NCBI RefSeq assembly: GCF_907165205.1
Contig: NC_058191.1
Coordinates: 4,094,501-4,158,500 of the forward strand
DNA: 64,000 nt
From: Coccinella septempunctata
Lineage: Eukaryota > Arthropoda > Insecta > Coleoptera > Coccinellidae
Reading direction: 5' to 3'
The translations under genes were made by a program, and so were the position numbers. The notes beneath the pieces are model-generated. The model was given only the letters and a program-made list of their open reading frames with translations. It searched no databases and was not told the origin of the DNA. This document shows, piece by piece, positions 36,764 to 46,520 of this stretch (the stretch's first letter is position 1; each line of letters opens with the position of its first letter).

Positions 36764-38385
36764 ATGAAGCTTCAAGTGAGTAGTAGAATAACTGATATTT
36801 TCGGTGTGATTTCGATGTGTTGTTGAGAGATAGTGCGCTAGTTTGAAATCGTATAATATATAAAATTTATCACGAATAAATGGTCAAACTGCTTCTAGGA
36901 ATACGCAAAAAAAAATGTGGGAAAATAAGAAAACAAAAACTCATCTCGATGAAGATTTTTTTGTTATTATAATCCTTCAAGGATATAATTCAAGGTTTAT
37001 TTAATAACAAAGTTTTCTCTCTCGATGAATCACAGAATTTGTTTTTTCTTTGGTTTCAATGATAGTGTGTAAAATTTTTGCTCATACCTACCCATAATGG
37101 CAACTTTTGAGACGGTTTAAATCATTTCTTTCAGAATAAATCTTCATTTTCAAAATAAACAGTAAATAGAATAATAAAATAGTAGAATTATTAATAATTC
37201 GATTCGTTTCATACATTGGTTGATATTTGTATCATAGGGTTGTTATTTTCCTGAACTAATTTCGAACATCAACATATCATTGCTTTTTATTGATAATAAC
37301 TGGAAAATTGATTTTAAGGTGATATTGATAGTTGAAACATATATGTATATCATTATTTTGATCTTTCCTTAATTCAAAATAATTCACTACATCACTACTC
37401 TGTTAAACGAGTGCGATTTCGAAGAATCAATATTTACGAACCCATGTGAGCAAGATTTAATGCTAGTAGCTATCAACATATCATATTGAAGTTTCTTACA
37501 CTTTCTACGGCTATCAAACAATGCAATTCTTGTCCACGGTTTGTGAATTTCTATGCCAAGATTTGAATTTCCCTTCGTGATTGAAACAATTTACTGTCGA
37601 AACCGAATTTATTTCGCGAATAAATTCTTCATGAATCAATTGAAAAATGAAATAGTTGGTTTTCTTCTCGTTTCATTCAAATTGTTCATTCTACATTTCA
37701 TTATTTACAGGGTCTAGCAGTACTGTTATTAGCAGGTTTGGTTTTGGCCGAAAAGAAGGAAGACACTAAATCAGCGGAATCTTCTGACAAGAAACAAAAC
37801 AAAAGAGGTCTCTTCGACTTGGGTTACGGTGGTGGACATGGGTTCGATCTTGGAGGAAGTCATGGCATTGAATTGAGCGGACATGGATTGGACTTGGGAA
37901 GCAGCTATGGAGGAGGAAGCAGCTATGGAGGAGGAAGCGACTTCCACGGTGACATCAAACATGTGACTACTATCACCAAAAAAGTCCCTTATCCAGTACC
38001 ACACCCTGTGCCTTACACCGTAGAAAAGAAAGTTCCAGTACCATACACAGTGAAAGTGCCTGTACCAGTAGATCGTCCATACCCAGTGCATGTTCCTAAG
38101 CCATACCCAGTCACTGTACACAAGCCAGTACCTTACACTGTAGAAAAGCCAGTACCATACCCAGTCAAGGTTGAGGTCAAGGTTCCGGTCAAAGTACCCT
38201 ATCCAGTCTCCGTACCAAAACCATACCCAGTAACAGTAAATCAACCATACCCAGTACATGTTAAAGTTCCAGTCGTAGTTGAGAAGAAGGTTCCAATCTA
38301 CGTCAAAGGTCACGGAAGCTTCGATGAACACTACGGTGGAAGTTACGGTCACGGTGGTTTCGACTTTGGAAGCTTCCATCATTAA
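36764..38385 (+). CDS. PYPV-repeat cuticular protein (CPLCP-like), gene 7
   Basis: Exons 36764-36775 (MKLQ, GTGAG) and 37711-38385 (after TTTACAG) join in phase 0 to 228 aa. Domain order is as in genes 5 and 6: split signal peptide, charged segment to Lys35-Arg36-Gly37, Gly/Ser spacer, PYPV/PYTV repeats, GHGSFDEHYGG tail. The shared 3' flank ends near 38500, the right limit of the duplicated unit. AATAAA is at 38473. Because exon 2 is nearly identical among genes 5-7, short reads from them would be hard to separate. Confidence 0.86.
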
Positions 38386-38731
38386 AAAATGACTGATAAT
38401 TTAGGATCATTTCCTACAACTGTTGATATTTTTTCTTTTTCTACATGTCATCTTCTTATTTATTATTCACACAATAAATTATTTTCTTAAAATCCTCGAT
38501 TTGTTTTGCAACACACTGAAAATCTTGAATATTTATGATTTCATGCTAGTTCAACCAACACTCTACAGCGAATATAAATGAATAATATTTAAAAAAATAA
38601 TCGCTTCATTACCATTGAATCTAAAAATCTCTAGATATATCTACTCATTCATTGGAAACATTGTTATTTTGACTTTTTTTAATATGTTAGTCCAAACCAG
38701 TGTGTTCAAGGTATGTACCTATATACAAACC

Positions 38732-40289
38732 AAAGGGTATAGCCGGGTTTATATGGAAAATCTGCCCCCGCGCCTTTTTCGATTTAAACACAGGGGATCG
38801 ATTTGACATTACACAAAAATAATTCACCCCGATTTTCAGCTGTTTATCTCCAACGGTTTCCGAATTTTTCGAAAAAAACTGTTCTTTCAATTAAATTTTT
38901 TTTTTCGACTAAAATTCAAAATTGGTTGATGGTGATTTTTTTAATCGTTTTCAGTAGTAAGAGTGATAAGGAAGACATTTCATTATGACTCTCAGTTGAA
39001 AATCTTATTTTTGAGAGCAGATATAAAATAATATATATTTTTTTTATGTTACTTAAAAGTGTCCACTACGAAACTTTGTCAGAAAATGTCTTTCGTAGTT
39101 ATCTAACCTCAAGAAATTTTTCATTTTTTTTGAAGTGGTGGAACATAATGGAAAAAAATAAAAACTATTTTTTTTTTCGAAATACTATGCTACATGCATA
39201 GAAACACTTATGATGCGAACAAAATATGTAGAAAACTATTCTTCAACTGAGAATACATAATTCATTTAATAATAAAAATTTAATATAATACCAAATTCAT
39301 TTATTTTATTGAAACAATAATCATGAATCCATCATAAACTAGATAATAAGTTGCTTCCTAAAGCACCTTTTTTTTCGAGTTCCTTGATTTTTACATAACG
39401 AATTTGGAGCAAGACTGGATTCTGATGTTGATCTTTCTGAAAGAGTTTGAGGCCGCAATGAAATCGAAAAAAGATTATGATAATACGTTGGCGTTGGAGG
39501 TAAAAATAAATCGTTGGGCGAGACAAACAGTTCCGTTCGGTACGATCTCTTCAAATGATTTGACAAATTTTCCTGAATTAACGGAACAAGAATTGAAGAT
39601 TTTTTTCATTTCGAATGTGAACCTATATTTTTTGCATAGAAATATTTTTATCACCAATTTTTTGATGTCCTCCAATTTTCGAATGATGGATTCATGATTA
39701 TTGTATCAATAAAATAAATGAATTTGGTATTATATTGAATTTTTATTATTAAATGAATTATGTATTCTCAGCTGAAGAATAGTTTTCTACTTATTTTGTT
39801 CGCATCATAAGTGTTTCTATGCATGAAACGTAGTATTTTGAAAAAAAAAATAGTTTTTATTTTTTTCTATTATGTTCCACCACTTCAAAAAAAATGAAAA
39901 ATTTCTTGAGGTTAGATAACTACGAAAGCCATTTTCTGACAAAGTTTCGTGGTGGACACTTTTAAGTAACATAAAAAAATATATTATTATTTTATATCTG
40001 CTCTCAAAAATAAGATTTTCAACTGAGAGTCATAATGAAATGTCTTCCTTATTACTCTTACTACTGAAAACGATAAAAAAAAATCACCATCAACCAATTT
40101 TGAATTTTAGTCGAAAAAAAAAATTTCATTGAAAAAACAGTTTTTTTCGAAAAATTCGGAAACCGTTGGAGATAAATAGCTGAGAATCGGGGTGAATTAT
40201 TTTTGTTCAATGTCAAAAATCGATCCCCTGTGTTTAAATCGAAAAAGGCGCGGGGCAGATTTTCCATATAAACCCGGCTATACCCTTTT
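38732..40289. repeat. Long foldback element, about 1.56 kb, with a unique centre
   Basis: The left end AAAGGGTATAGCCGGGTTTA pairs with the right end TAAACCCGGCTATACCCTTT. The arms of about 600 bp (38732-39340 and 39690-40289) are nearly exact inverses, for example CACAGGGGATCGATTT and AGAAACTATTCTTC. The 350-bp centre is not palindromic. On the + strand it has an open stretch (39404-39697, up to 97 aa; FEAAMKSKKDYDNTLALEVK, then NFPELTEQELKIFFI) that looks coding-like but matches nothing I can name. Confidence 0.85.
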
Positions 40290-41515
40290 ATGACAAAAAT
40301 GTATCTGCTAGTCCACTTATTGAAAGATGGGTGAAATTAATAAATTACCCTTGTCTTGTGGTTATAGGAAGAGAAAGACTTATAAAATATAAGTTATTTA
40401 GAAGCATCTTGCACACCCATGTAAGCGCATTTCCCAGTTAATCCTTTTATATTTATAAAGATATTGAGACACTTTAATTACTGATGCATAGTAGTGAAAT
40501 GCTCGAAAGCTTCACCTTCATGATAACATCCATTCAATTAGTGAACAAATTTCTTCCTAAATTCTATTCCACCATAGATAAATGATAAATATGAGAAATA
40601 ACTTCTCCCTATCTTTAAAGTTAAAGGGCGGTGACTTGGAAGAGGAATCGAAAGAAATGATTTTAAAGATTATTATGATCATTATCCCTTATACCCTAGC
40701 CTAGGCCAATTGGGCTGAAAAGAGCCGTACTTCCAGAAAATTGCTAACGAACTGGAAATGTTTACAAAAGTCGAAGGCAATCTAAAATATGGGAAAAGTG
40801 AAGTTTGCGACAATTTTCTGTCATGGCTTAACTTTTGAAGCCCAAGAATCCTTGGAATGTCCGCATTTTTTGTTTGTTGTTTTCGCAATTTTCAATGAGA
40901 AGACTGCATCGCACAAAAATTCGTTGATACTTTTTTGTAGAAGAGGAAATAGACTTTCAAATTACATTGTAATCGTGTGAATCATACAAGTGTTTCAGCC
41001 ACAATCGGTCACCAAATCTTGGTGATTTTTTCCTACTCAGTTTGAAGGATGAAAAAATTGGCTTGCCACGCCTACATAATCTGTGTTTATCGACGAATGA
41101 ACAATTTTTCAGCTTTGGCAATTTTATAGCCAGGTCTACTTCTAAACTGATTGCAAAATTAAAAAAAAAAATAACGAACGACTGTAAATTGTCAAAAACG
41201 CAAGAAAACAAATATTATTTCTTCACGCCTCCAGTGGGTGCTACAGCACGTCAGCGTTTTTAGGAAGGGAAAAATGAAGTACATGAAGAATTTGAAAAAA
41301 GCCCAGACCTCCACTCTCCAGAACACTCTTTATATTTTTATGGACCCCAACGCCACAGCTGTGAAAGTTAATGATGCACACAATGCAATGCTGCTCCTCT
41401 ACTTTAGGTGCCAGCAACAAAAAACTAAACAACATTCAGCTGCAACTGTTTGAGAAAGCCCACTCCAAAGCCAACTGCAGCTGCAGAATAGCACTCCCTA
41501 CGGGCATACTTGTAA
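40290..41515. other. Unassigned spacer with coding-like fragments
   Basis: No gene is assigned. Around 41240-41510 two overlapping frames look coding-like (KMKYMKNLKKAQTSTLQN, then after a shift LQLFEKAHSKANCSCRIALP) and end at a GTAAGT at 41511. This could be a decayed exon of a gene or transposon. Evidence is weak. Confidence 0.3.
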
Positions 41516-42247
41516 GTTGCCTCCGCCTTTTTATTTATTTTTGTTATTAAGAAATTTATATAACAGAACTGGGCAAAATAATGTAATTAGCAGCTGTTGT
41601 AGTCTTTGGAGGGCTAGGTCGCGGATAAGGAGGGTGTTTAGTTTTAAATGAAATTAATTTCAAATTATTGGGCGCCGCCAGATTTCTATTTCACAATTTA
41701 ATGAGATGATGTTGAAAATTACACAAAATCTGGAAAGTGTATTATAGAAAATTGGAATACATCATATGTGAGGAAAATTAAATGATAAAGAAAATATGAA
41801 ATTTCAATAATATCTATTGAACCAAAATTCCCAAAAATCACAAGGTACCTTGTTGAATCTAATCCTGAAATACTTATTTCTAATTATTTACAAAGTAATT
41901 CTACGAATTACAGCAGATACACTATAGATATACTCTTAACTAAGATACAATGTATTGAATTAGAGAAAGGACGTGAAATCTTCTGTTGTTACACTTACGT
42001 ATTAACTGAAGAACGAATATTAACACCCTCAATTCCAGGATGTAGATACTAATTGCGAAATAAGATATAGATAAAATTAAAAAGGTACAAATCTGAATGA
42101 CAAAGGAAGCACATGAGTTTCTCAAGATCAAATCTATTTCTGGAATTCTCTACGCAGAATTTTCTTAACATATGAATTTTTAGAGATTGCGCGCGATTGG
42201 CGCTGGCGCATCGAAATCAAAGGAACATTAAAACATTTGAATGTTAC
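41516..42247. repeat. Left copy of a flanking repeat pair
   Basis: Blocks GGAGGGCTAGGTCGCGGATA, GGGCGCCGCCAGATTTCTAT and AGAAAGGACGTGAAATCTTC, in this order, recur at 44498-45573 in the same orientation. It runs directly into the NOL10-derived array at 42248 (after TTTGAATGTTACAAAG). Confidence 0.8.
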
Positions 42248-44011
42248 AAAGGAGTATAGACAAAACAGAATAAAACAAACAATTGAGAGCTCTAGAAGGG
42301 CTAGAATACAATTGCCGAATCTTCCTAGGTTTAATCAGAAATTGGCTCTGAAACTTATGAATTCAAAGTCAAATGTATTGAACAACGATCGCTTCAGGAA
42401 CTTGTTCTTGAATGAAGTCTTTGAAATTGACGAAAATTCTGAAGAATACAGACTGATCAATTGATTGATCAGTCTGTATTCTTCAGATAATTGATGATGA
42501 TTGATCAGTCTGTATTCTTCAGAATTTTCGTCACTTCAGCCCAGACATGATCATGTCTGGGCTGAAGGACCTCAGGTCGATGGCCATTAAAATAAACTTT
42601 TTCTCTCTCTCCAATCATGTGGTAGTATCGAAAAAAATAGAAAAAACTAGTTGCAACAAAATCAAAGACAATCATCGTATGAATTCAAAACTTAATTTTT
42701 ATCAGATACTTTATGGACGCCCGATTTTATAATAAAATAAAATCAGCAGCTCAACCGCTCGCCTTTAAGGAGTATAGACAAAACAGAATAAAACAAACGA
42801 TTGAAAACTCTAGAAAGGCTAGAATACAATTGCCGAATCTTCCTAAGGTTAATCAGAAATTGGCTCTGAAACTTATGAATTCAAAGTCAAATGTATTGAA
42901 CAACGATCGCTTCAGGAACTTGTTCTTGAATGAAGACTTTGAAATTGACGAAAATTCTGAAGAATACAGACTGATCAATTGATTGATCAGTCTGTATTCT
43001 TCAGATAATTGATGATGATTGATCAGTCTGTATTCTTCAGAATTTTCGTCACTTCAGCCCAGACATGATCATGTCTGGGCTGAAGGACCTCAGGTCGATG
43101 GCCATTAAAATAAACTTTTTCTCTCTCTCCAATCATGTGGTAGTATCGAAAAAAATAGAAAAAACTAGTTGCAACAAAATCAAAGACAATCATCGTATGA
43201 ATTCAAAACTTAATTTTTATCAGATACTTTATGGACGCCCGATTTTATAATAAAATAAAATCAGCAGCTCAACCGCTCGCCTTTAAGGAGTATAGACAAA
43301 ACAGAATAAAACAAACGATTGAAAACTCTAGAAAGGCTAGAATACAATTGCCGAATCTTCCTAAGGTTAATCAGAAATTGGCTCTGAAACTTATGAATTC
43401 AAAGTCAAATGTATTGAACAACGATCGCTTCAGGAACTTGTTCTTGAATGAAGACTTTGAAATTGACGAAAATTCTGAAGAATACAGACTGATCAATTGA
43501 TTGATCAGTCTGTATTCTTCAGATAATTGATGATGATTGATCAGTCTGTATTCTTCAGAATTTTCGTCACTTCAGCCCAGACATGATCATGTCTGGGCTG
43601 AAGGACCTCAGGTCGATGGCCATTTAAATAAACTTTTTCTCTCTCTCCAATCATGTGGTAGTATCGAAAAAAATAGAAAAAACTAGTTGCAACAAAATCA
43701 AAGACAATCATCGTATGAATTCAAAACTTAATTTTTATCAGATACTTTATGGACGCCCGATTTTATAATAAAATAAAATCAGCAGCTCAACCGCTCGCCT
43801 TTAAGGAGTATAGACAAAACAGAATAAAACAAACGATTGAAAACTCTAGAAAGGCTAGAATACAATTGCCGAATCTTCCTAAGGTTAATCAGAAATTGGC
43901 TCTGAAACTTATCAATTCAAAGTCGAATGTATTGAACGACGACCGCTTCAGGAACTTGTTCTTGAGTGAAGACTATGAAATTGACGAAAATTCTGAAGAA
44001 TACAGACTGAT
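42248..44011 (+). pseudogene. NOL10 (Enp2 homologue) exon fragments, four tandem copies
   Basis: Coding stretches at about 42250-42464, 42719-42982, 43237-43500 and 43755-44011 encode FMDARFYNKIKSAAQPLAF, KEYRQNRIKQTIE, LPKVNQKLALKL and DRFRNLF, then DEIDENSEEYRLIN-like residues. This order matches the conserved C-terminal part of nucleolar protein 10, a WD-repeat ribosome biogenesis factor (as recalled: FMD.R.Y.K.K, EYR, LPKVNKELALKL, DDRFKVMFENPDF, ESEEFRLLNP). The WD repeats are absent. The frame ends after RLIN where the inverted copy starts, and copy 1 lacks the first 14 or so residues. A CAG precedes the coding start, so the capture looks genomic, with an intron edge, not a cDNA. These are gene fragments; no complete NOL10 gene is here. 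Confidence 0.82.
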
Positions 44012-44012
44012 C

Positions 44013-44190
44013 CATAGGCGTAGCCAAGGTTGAATTTCGGCGGGGGGGGGTTGACAAGAAATTTTTCTGATTGTGACATAAATTTTCTGATTGGGACATA
44101 AAAATTAAGACTTTTTGAAACTGATATTATGTACCTATATTATTTCGGAGGGGGTTTGAACCCCCAAACCCCCCCCCGGCTACGCCCGTG
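44013..44190. mobile_element. hAT-type MITE with 8-bp target duplication
   Basis: The terminal repeats CATAGGCGTAGCC and (inverted) CACGGGCGTAGCC bound a 178-bp non-coding element with G-run and C-run flanks. The 8-bp GACTGATC is present at both 44005-44012 and 44191-44198, as expected for hAT insertion. It cuts the end of NOL10 fragment copy 4. Confidence 0.82.
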
Positions 44191-44497
44191 GACTGATCAA
44201 TCATCATCAATCATCAATCATCTGAACAGACTGATCAATCATGTCTGGGCTGAAAGACCTCAGGTCGATGGCCATTAAAATAAACTTTTTCTCTCTCTCA
44301 ATCATGTGGTAGTCCAGAAACGCAATGAAAAAATATTGAGGAAAACCGAGGAGGAAGAAGAAGACTAAGATTGGAAGGTAGGGTGATAATTTGAGTTGTC
44401 ACACACTACCCATATTTTTAACTAGTATCGAAAAAATAGAAAAAACTAGTTGCAACAAAATCAAAGACAATCATCGTATGAATTCAAAACTGTGCCA

Positions 44498-45573
44498 CCG
44501 CCTTTTTATTTATTTTTGTTATTAAGAAATTTATATATAATAACTGAACTGGGCAAAATAATGCAATTGGCAGCTGTTGTAGTCTTTGGAGGGCTAGGTC
44601 GCGGATAAGGAGGGTGTTTAGTTTTAAATGAAATTAAAATTAAATTATTGGGCGCCACCAGATTTCTATTCCACAATTTAATGCAATGATGTTGAAAATT
44701 ACACAAAATCTGGAAAGTGTATTATATGAATATATCATATGTTAGGAAAATTAAACGATAAAGAAAATATGAAATTTCAATAATATCTATTGAACCAAAA
44801 TTCCCAAAAATCCCAAGGTACCTTGTTGAATCTAATCTTAAAATACTTATTTCTAATTATTTACAAAGTAATTCTACAAATTGCTCAAAATGGACAGATC
44901 TGACCTTTTTTCTGGTCGATTTTGAATTCCAAGCACCTCTTGGTAGGCGGTGGATCCTGCCTTGAGAAATGGAAAAGAACAGCACACAAATCTCCTTTTC
45001 AAAATGTTCTTCAATTTCAAATCTTGAGAGGAAAGTCTTTATGAGAGCTCCCTCAGTCCCTAACATAATTATAATAATATATAAGTAATATTAGTTCATC
45101 AATTCTTTAACCTAATTAAATTTTGGAGGAACATGTTAATAGGACTTACCCCTTGTAGGAGGAAAGCTAATAAAATTCTTGAATTCCTGATACAGTATTT
45201 GTACAGTTCGGAACATCCAAATCGGTGAATAAAAATGGAGCAGATACACTATAGATATACTCTTATCTAAAATACAATGTATTGAATTAGAGAAAGGACG
45301 TGAAATCTTCTGTTGTTGCACTTACGTATTAACTGAAGAACGAATATTAACACCCTCAATTCCAGGATGTAGATAGTAATTGCGAAATGAGATATAGATA
45401 AAATTAAAAAGGTACAAATCTGAATGACAAAGGAAGCACATGAGTTCCTCAAGATCAAACCTCTTTCTGGAATTTTCCACGCAGAATTTTCTTAACATAT
45501 GAATTTTTAGAGATTGCGCGCGACTGGCGCTGGCGCATCGAAATCAAAGGAACATTGTAACATTTGAATGTTA
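44498..45573. repeat. Right copy of the flanking repeat pair, with extra 0.36 kb
   Basis: Matches 41516-42247 in two blocks (44498-44880 and 45238-45573). The 360 bp between them (about 44880-45238) has no counterpart on the left. It ends TTTGAATGTTACAAAG, the same sequence at which the left copy joins the array. Confidence 0.78.
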
Positions 45574-45622
45574 CAAAGTTTATCAATTATAAAACTACTG
45601 GCATTAGCGTCCTCCATATTAA

Positions 45623-46387
45623 ACAATCCGGAAACAATATCAGGAAACGGGACTAAAAAATGAACAACAACAACAACTTTACATCCAATATCAAAACAAT
45701 TACATATTAGAGTCTATTTTCAATAAATATCGTTAACAAATATCGCATAAGTGAAACAAATATCCTCAATGTATTATCATTATTATGATATAGTAAAAGA
45801 TTATTTATAGAATAAATTATATAATTAAAGAAAAAATAAATAAATAAATAATAATAATATAGAATATATCAAAATAATATAAAATCAAAAAAAAAATAAT
45901 AATAATGATAATAGATTGAGGATATTTGTTTCACTTATGCGATATTTATTAACGCTATTTATTAAAAATAGACTGTAATATGTAATTGTGAAGAATTGTT
46001 TTGATATTGGATGTAAAGTTGTTGTTGTTGTTGTTTTGTGTTCTGTCGGTTCTTCTGTGTCACCGTATGTTGCTGAGTCGTGCTCAGTTTTTTCCATATC
46101 ATTGAATGTGACTAGATGCTAATTTTGCCCTTTTCCTTTTTTTGCGATTGGCAAGAATATCTTTATGGTAACCCATTTTTTGTATTTTATTGCATCAATT
46201 GATGAATTGGTTTTCTTAGACATCTTTGGTAAGAAATTGTTGATGTACTATACGTTGCAACTATGTCTCGAATAAATTGTAGGCCTGAGGAAGCAAGAGA
46301 CATCTTGCGAAACGTCGCTACGGTTGTCATGAAACCATAGTTTCTTTAATTTTTCAGTCCTGTTTCCTGATATTGTTTCCGGATTGT
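45623..46387. repeat. 0.76 kb inverted-repeat element, Penelope-like tail
   Basis: The outer repeat ACAATCCGGAAACAATATCA at 45623 returns inverted at about 46357-46387. Inner arms of about 120-140 bp (45664-45785 and 45899-46035) are inverted copies bounded by (AAC)n/(GTT)n runs. A ~115-bp AT-rich loop separates them. Between the right inner and outer arms lies the CTGAGGAAG...CGAAACGTCG motif annotated separately. Confidence 0.75.
46282..46314 (+). ncRNA. Hammerhead-like / Penelope-type tail motif
   Basis: CCTGAGGA is followed by a perfect 6-bp stem (GCAAGA / TCTTGC) with a GACA loop, then GAAACGTC. This resembles the catalytic core order of hammerhead ribozymes (CUGANGA, stem II, GAAA) reported in Penelope-like elements. 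One extra A precedes the stem, so activity is doubtful. A related motif is at 61904-61937 on the other strand. Confidence 0.4.
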
Positions 46388-46520
46388 GTATCAATTATTA
46401 TCTTCATTCCATTCTAGATTCAATATTGAAGTATATCATATCATATGCATATGTTACATGAGTATGATATACCTAAGTAGCTCATACGACAATTCATTAA
46501 CCATTAATGATTCTCTACAG

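Larger units (their letters stand above)
42248..44490 (+). repeat. Tandem array of a 518-bp unit carrying a NOL10 exon fragment
   Basis: Copies start at about 42248, 42766, 43284 and 43802; the spacing of 518 bp is seen from identical blocks such as GGACGCCCGATTTTATAATA at 42715, 43233 and 43751. Each unit contains, in order: a NOL10-like coding segment; inverted copies of its end; a 34-nt palindrome (CTTCAGCCCAGACATGA and its inverse); and an intron-like stretch ending TTTTTATCAG directly before the next coding segment. Copies 2 and 3 are almost identical. Copy 4 differs most: it has substitutions, an inserted MITE at 44013-44190 and about 110 bp not found in the others (44314-44425). Confidence 0.88.

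Noticed and set aside
42248..44490. CRISPR array, because of regular repeats with palindromes
   Set aside because: The unit is 518 bp and includes coding sequence, spacing is uniform with no variable spacers, and the genome is eukaryotic.
41940..45458. Matching minus-strand frames at 41940-42131 and 45267-45458 encoding a hydrophobic 63-residue peptide
   Set aside because: They are two copies of the flanking repeat; similarity reflects DNA duplication. No start context, partner exon or family recognised.
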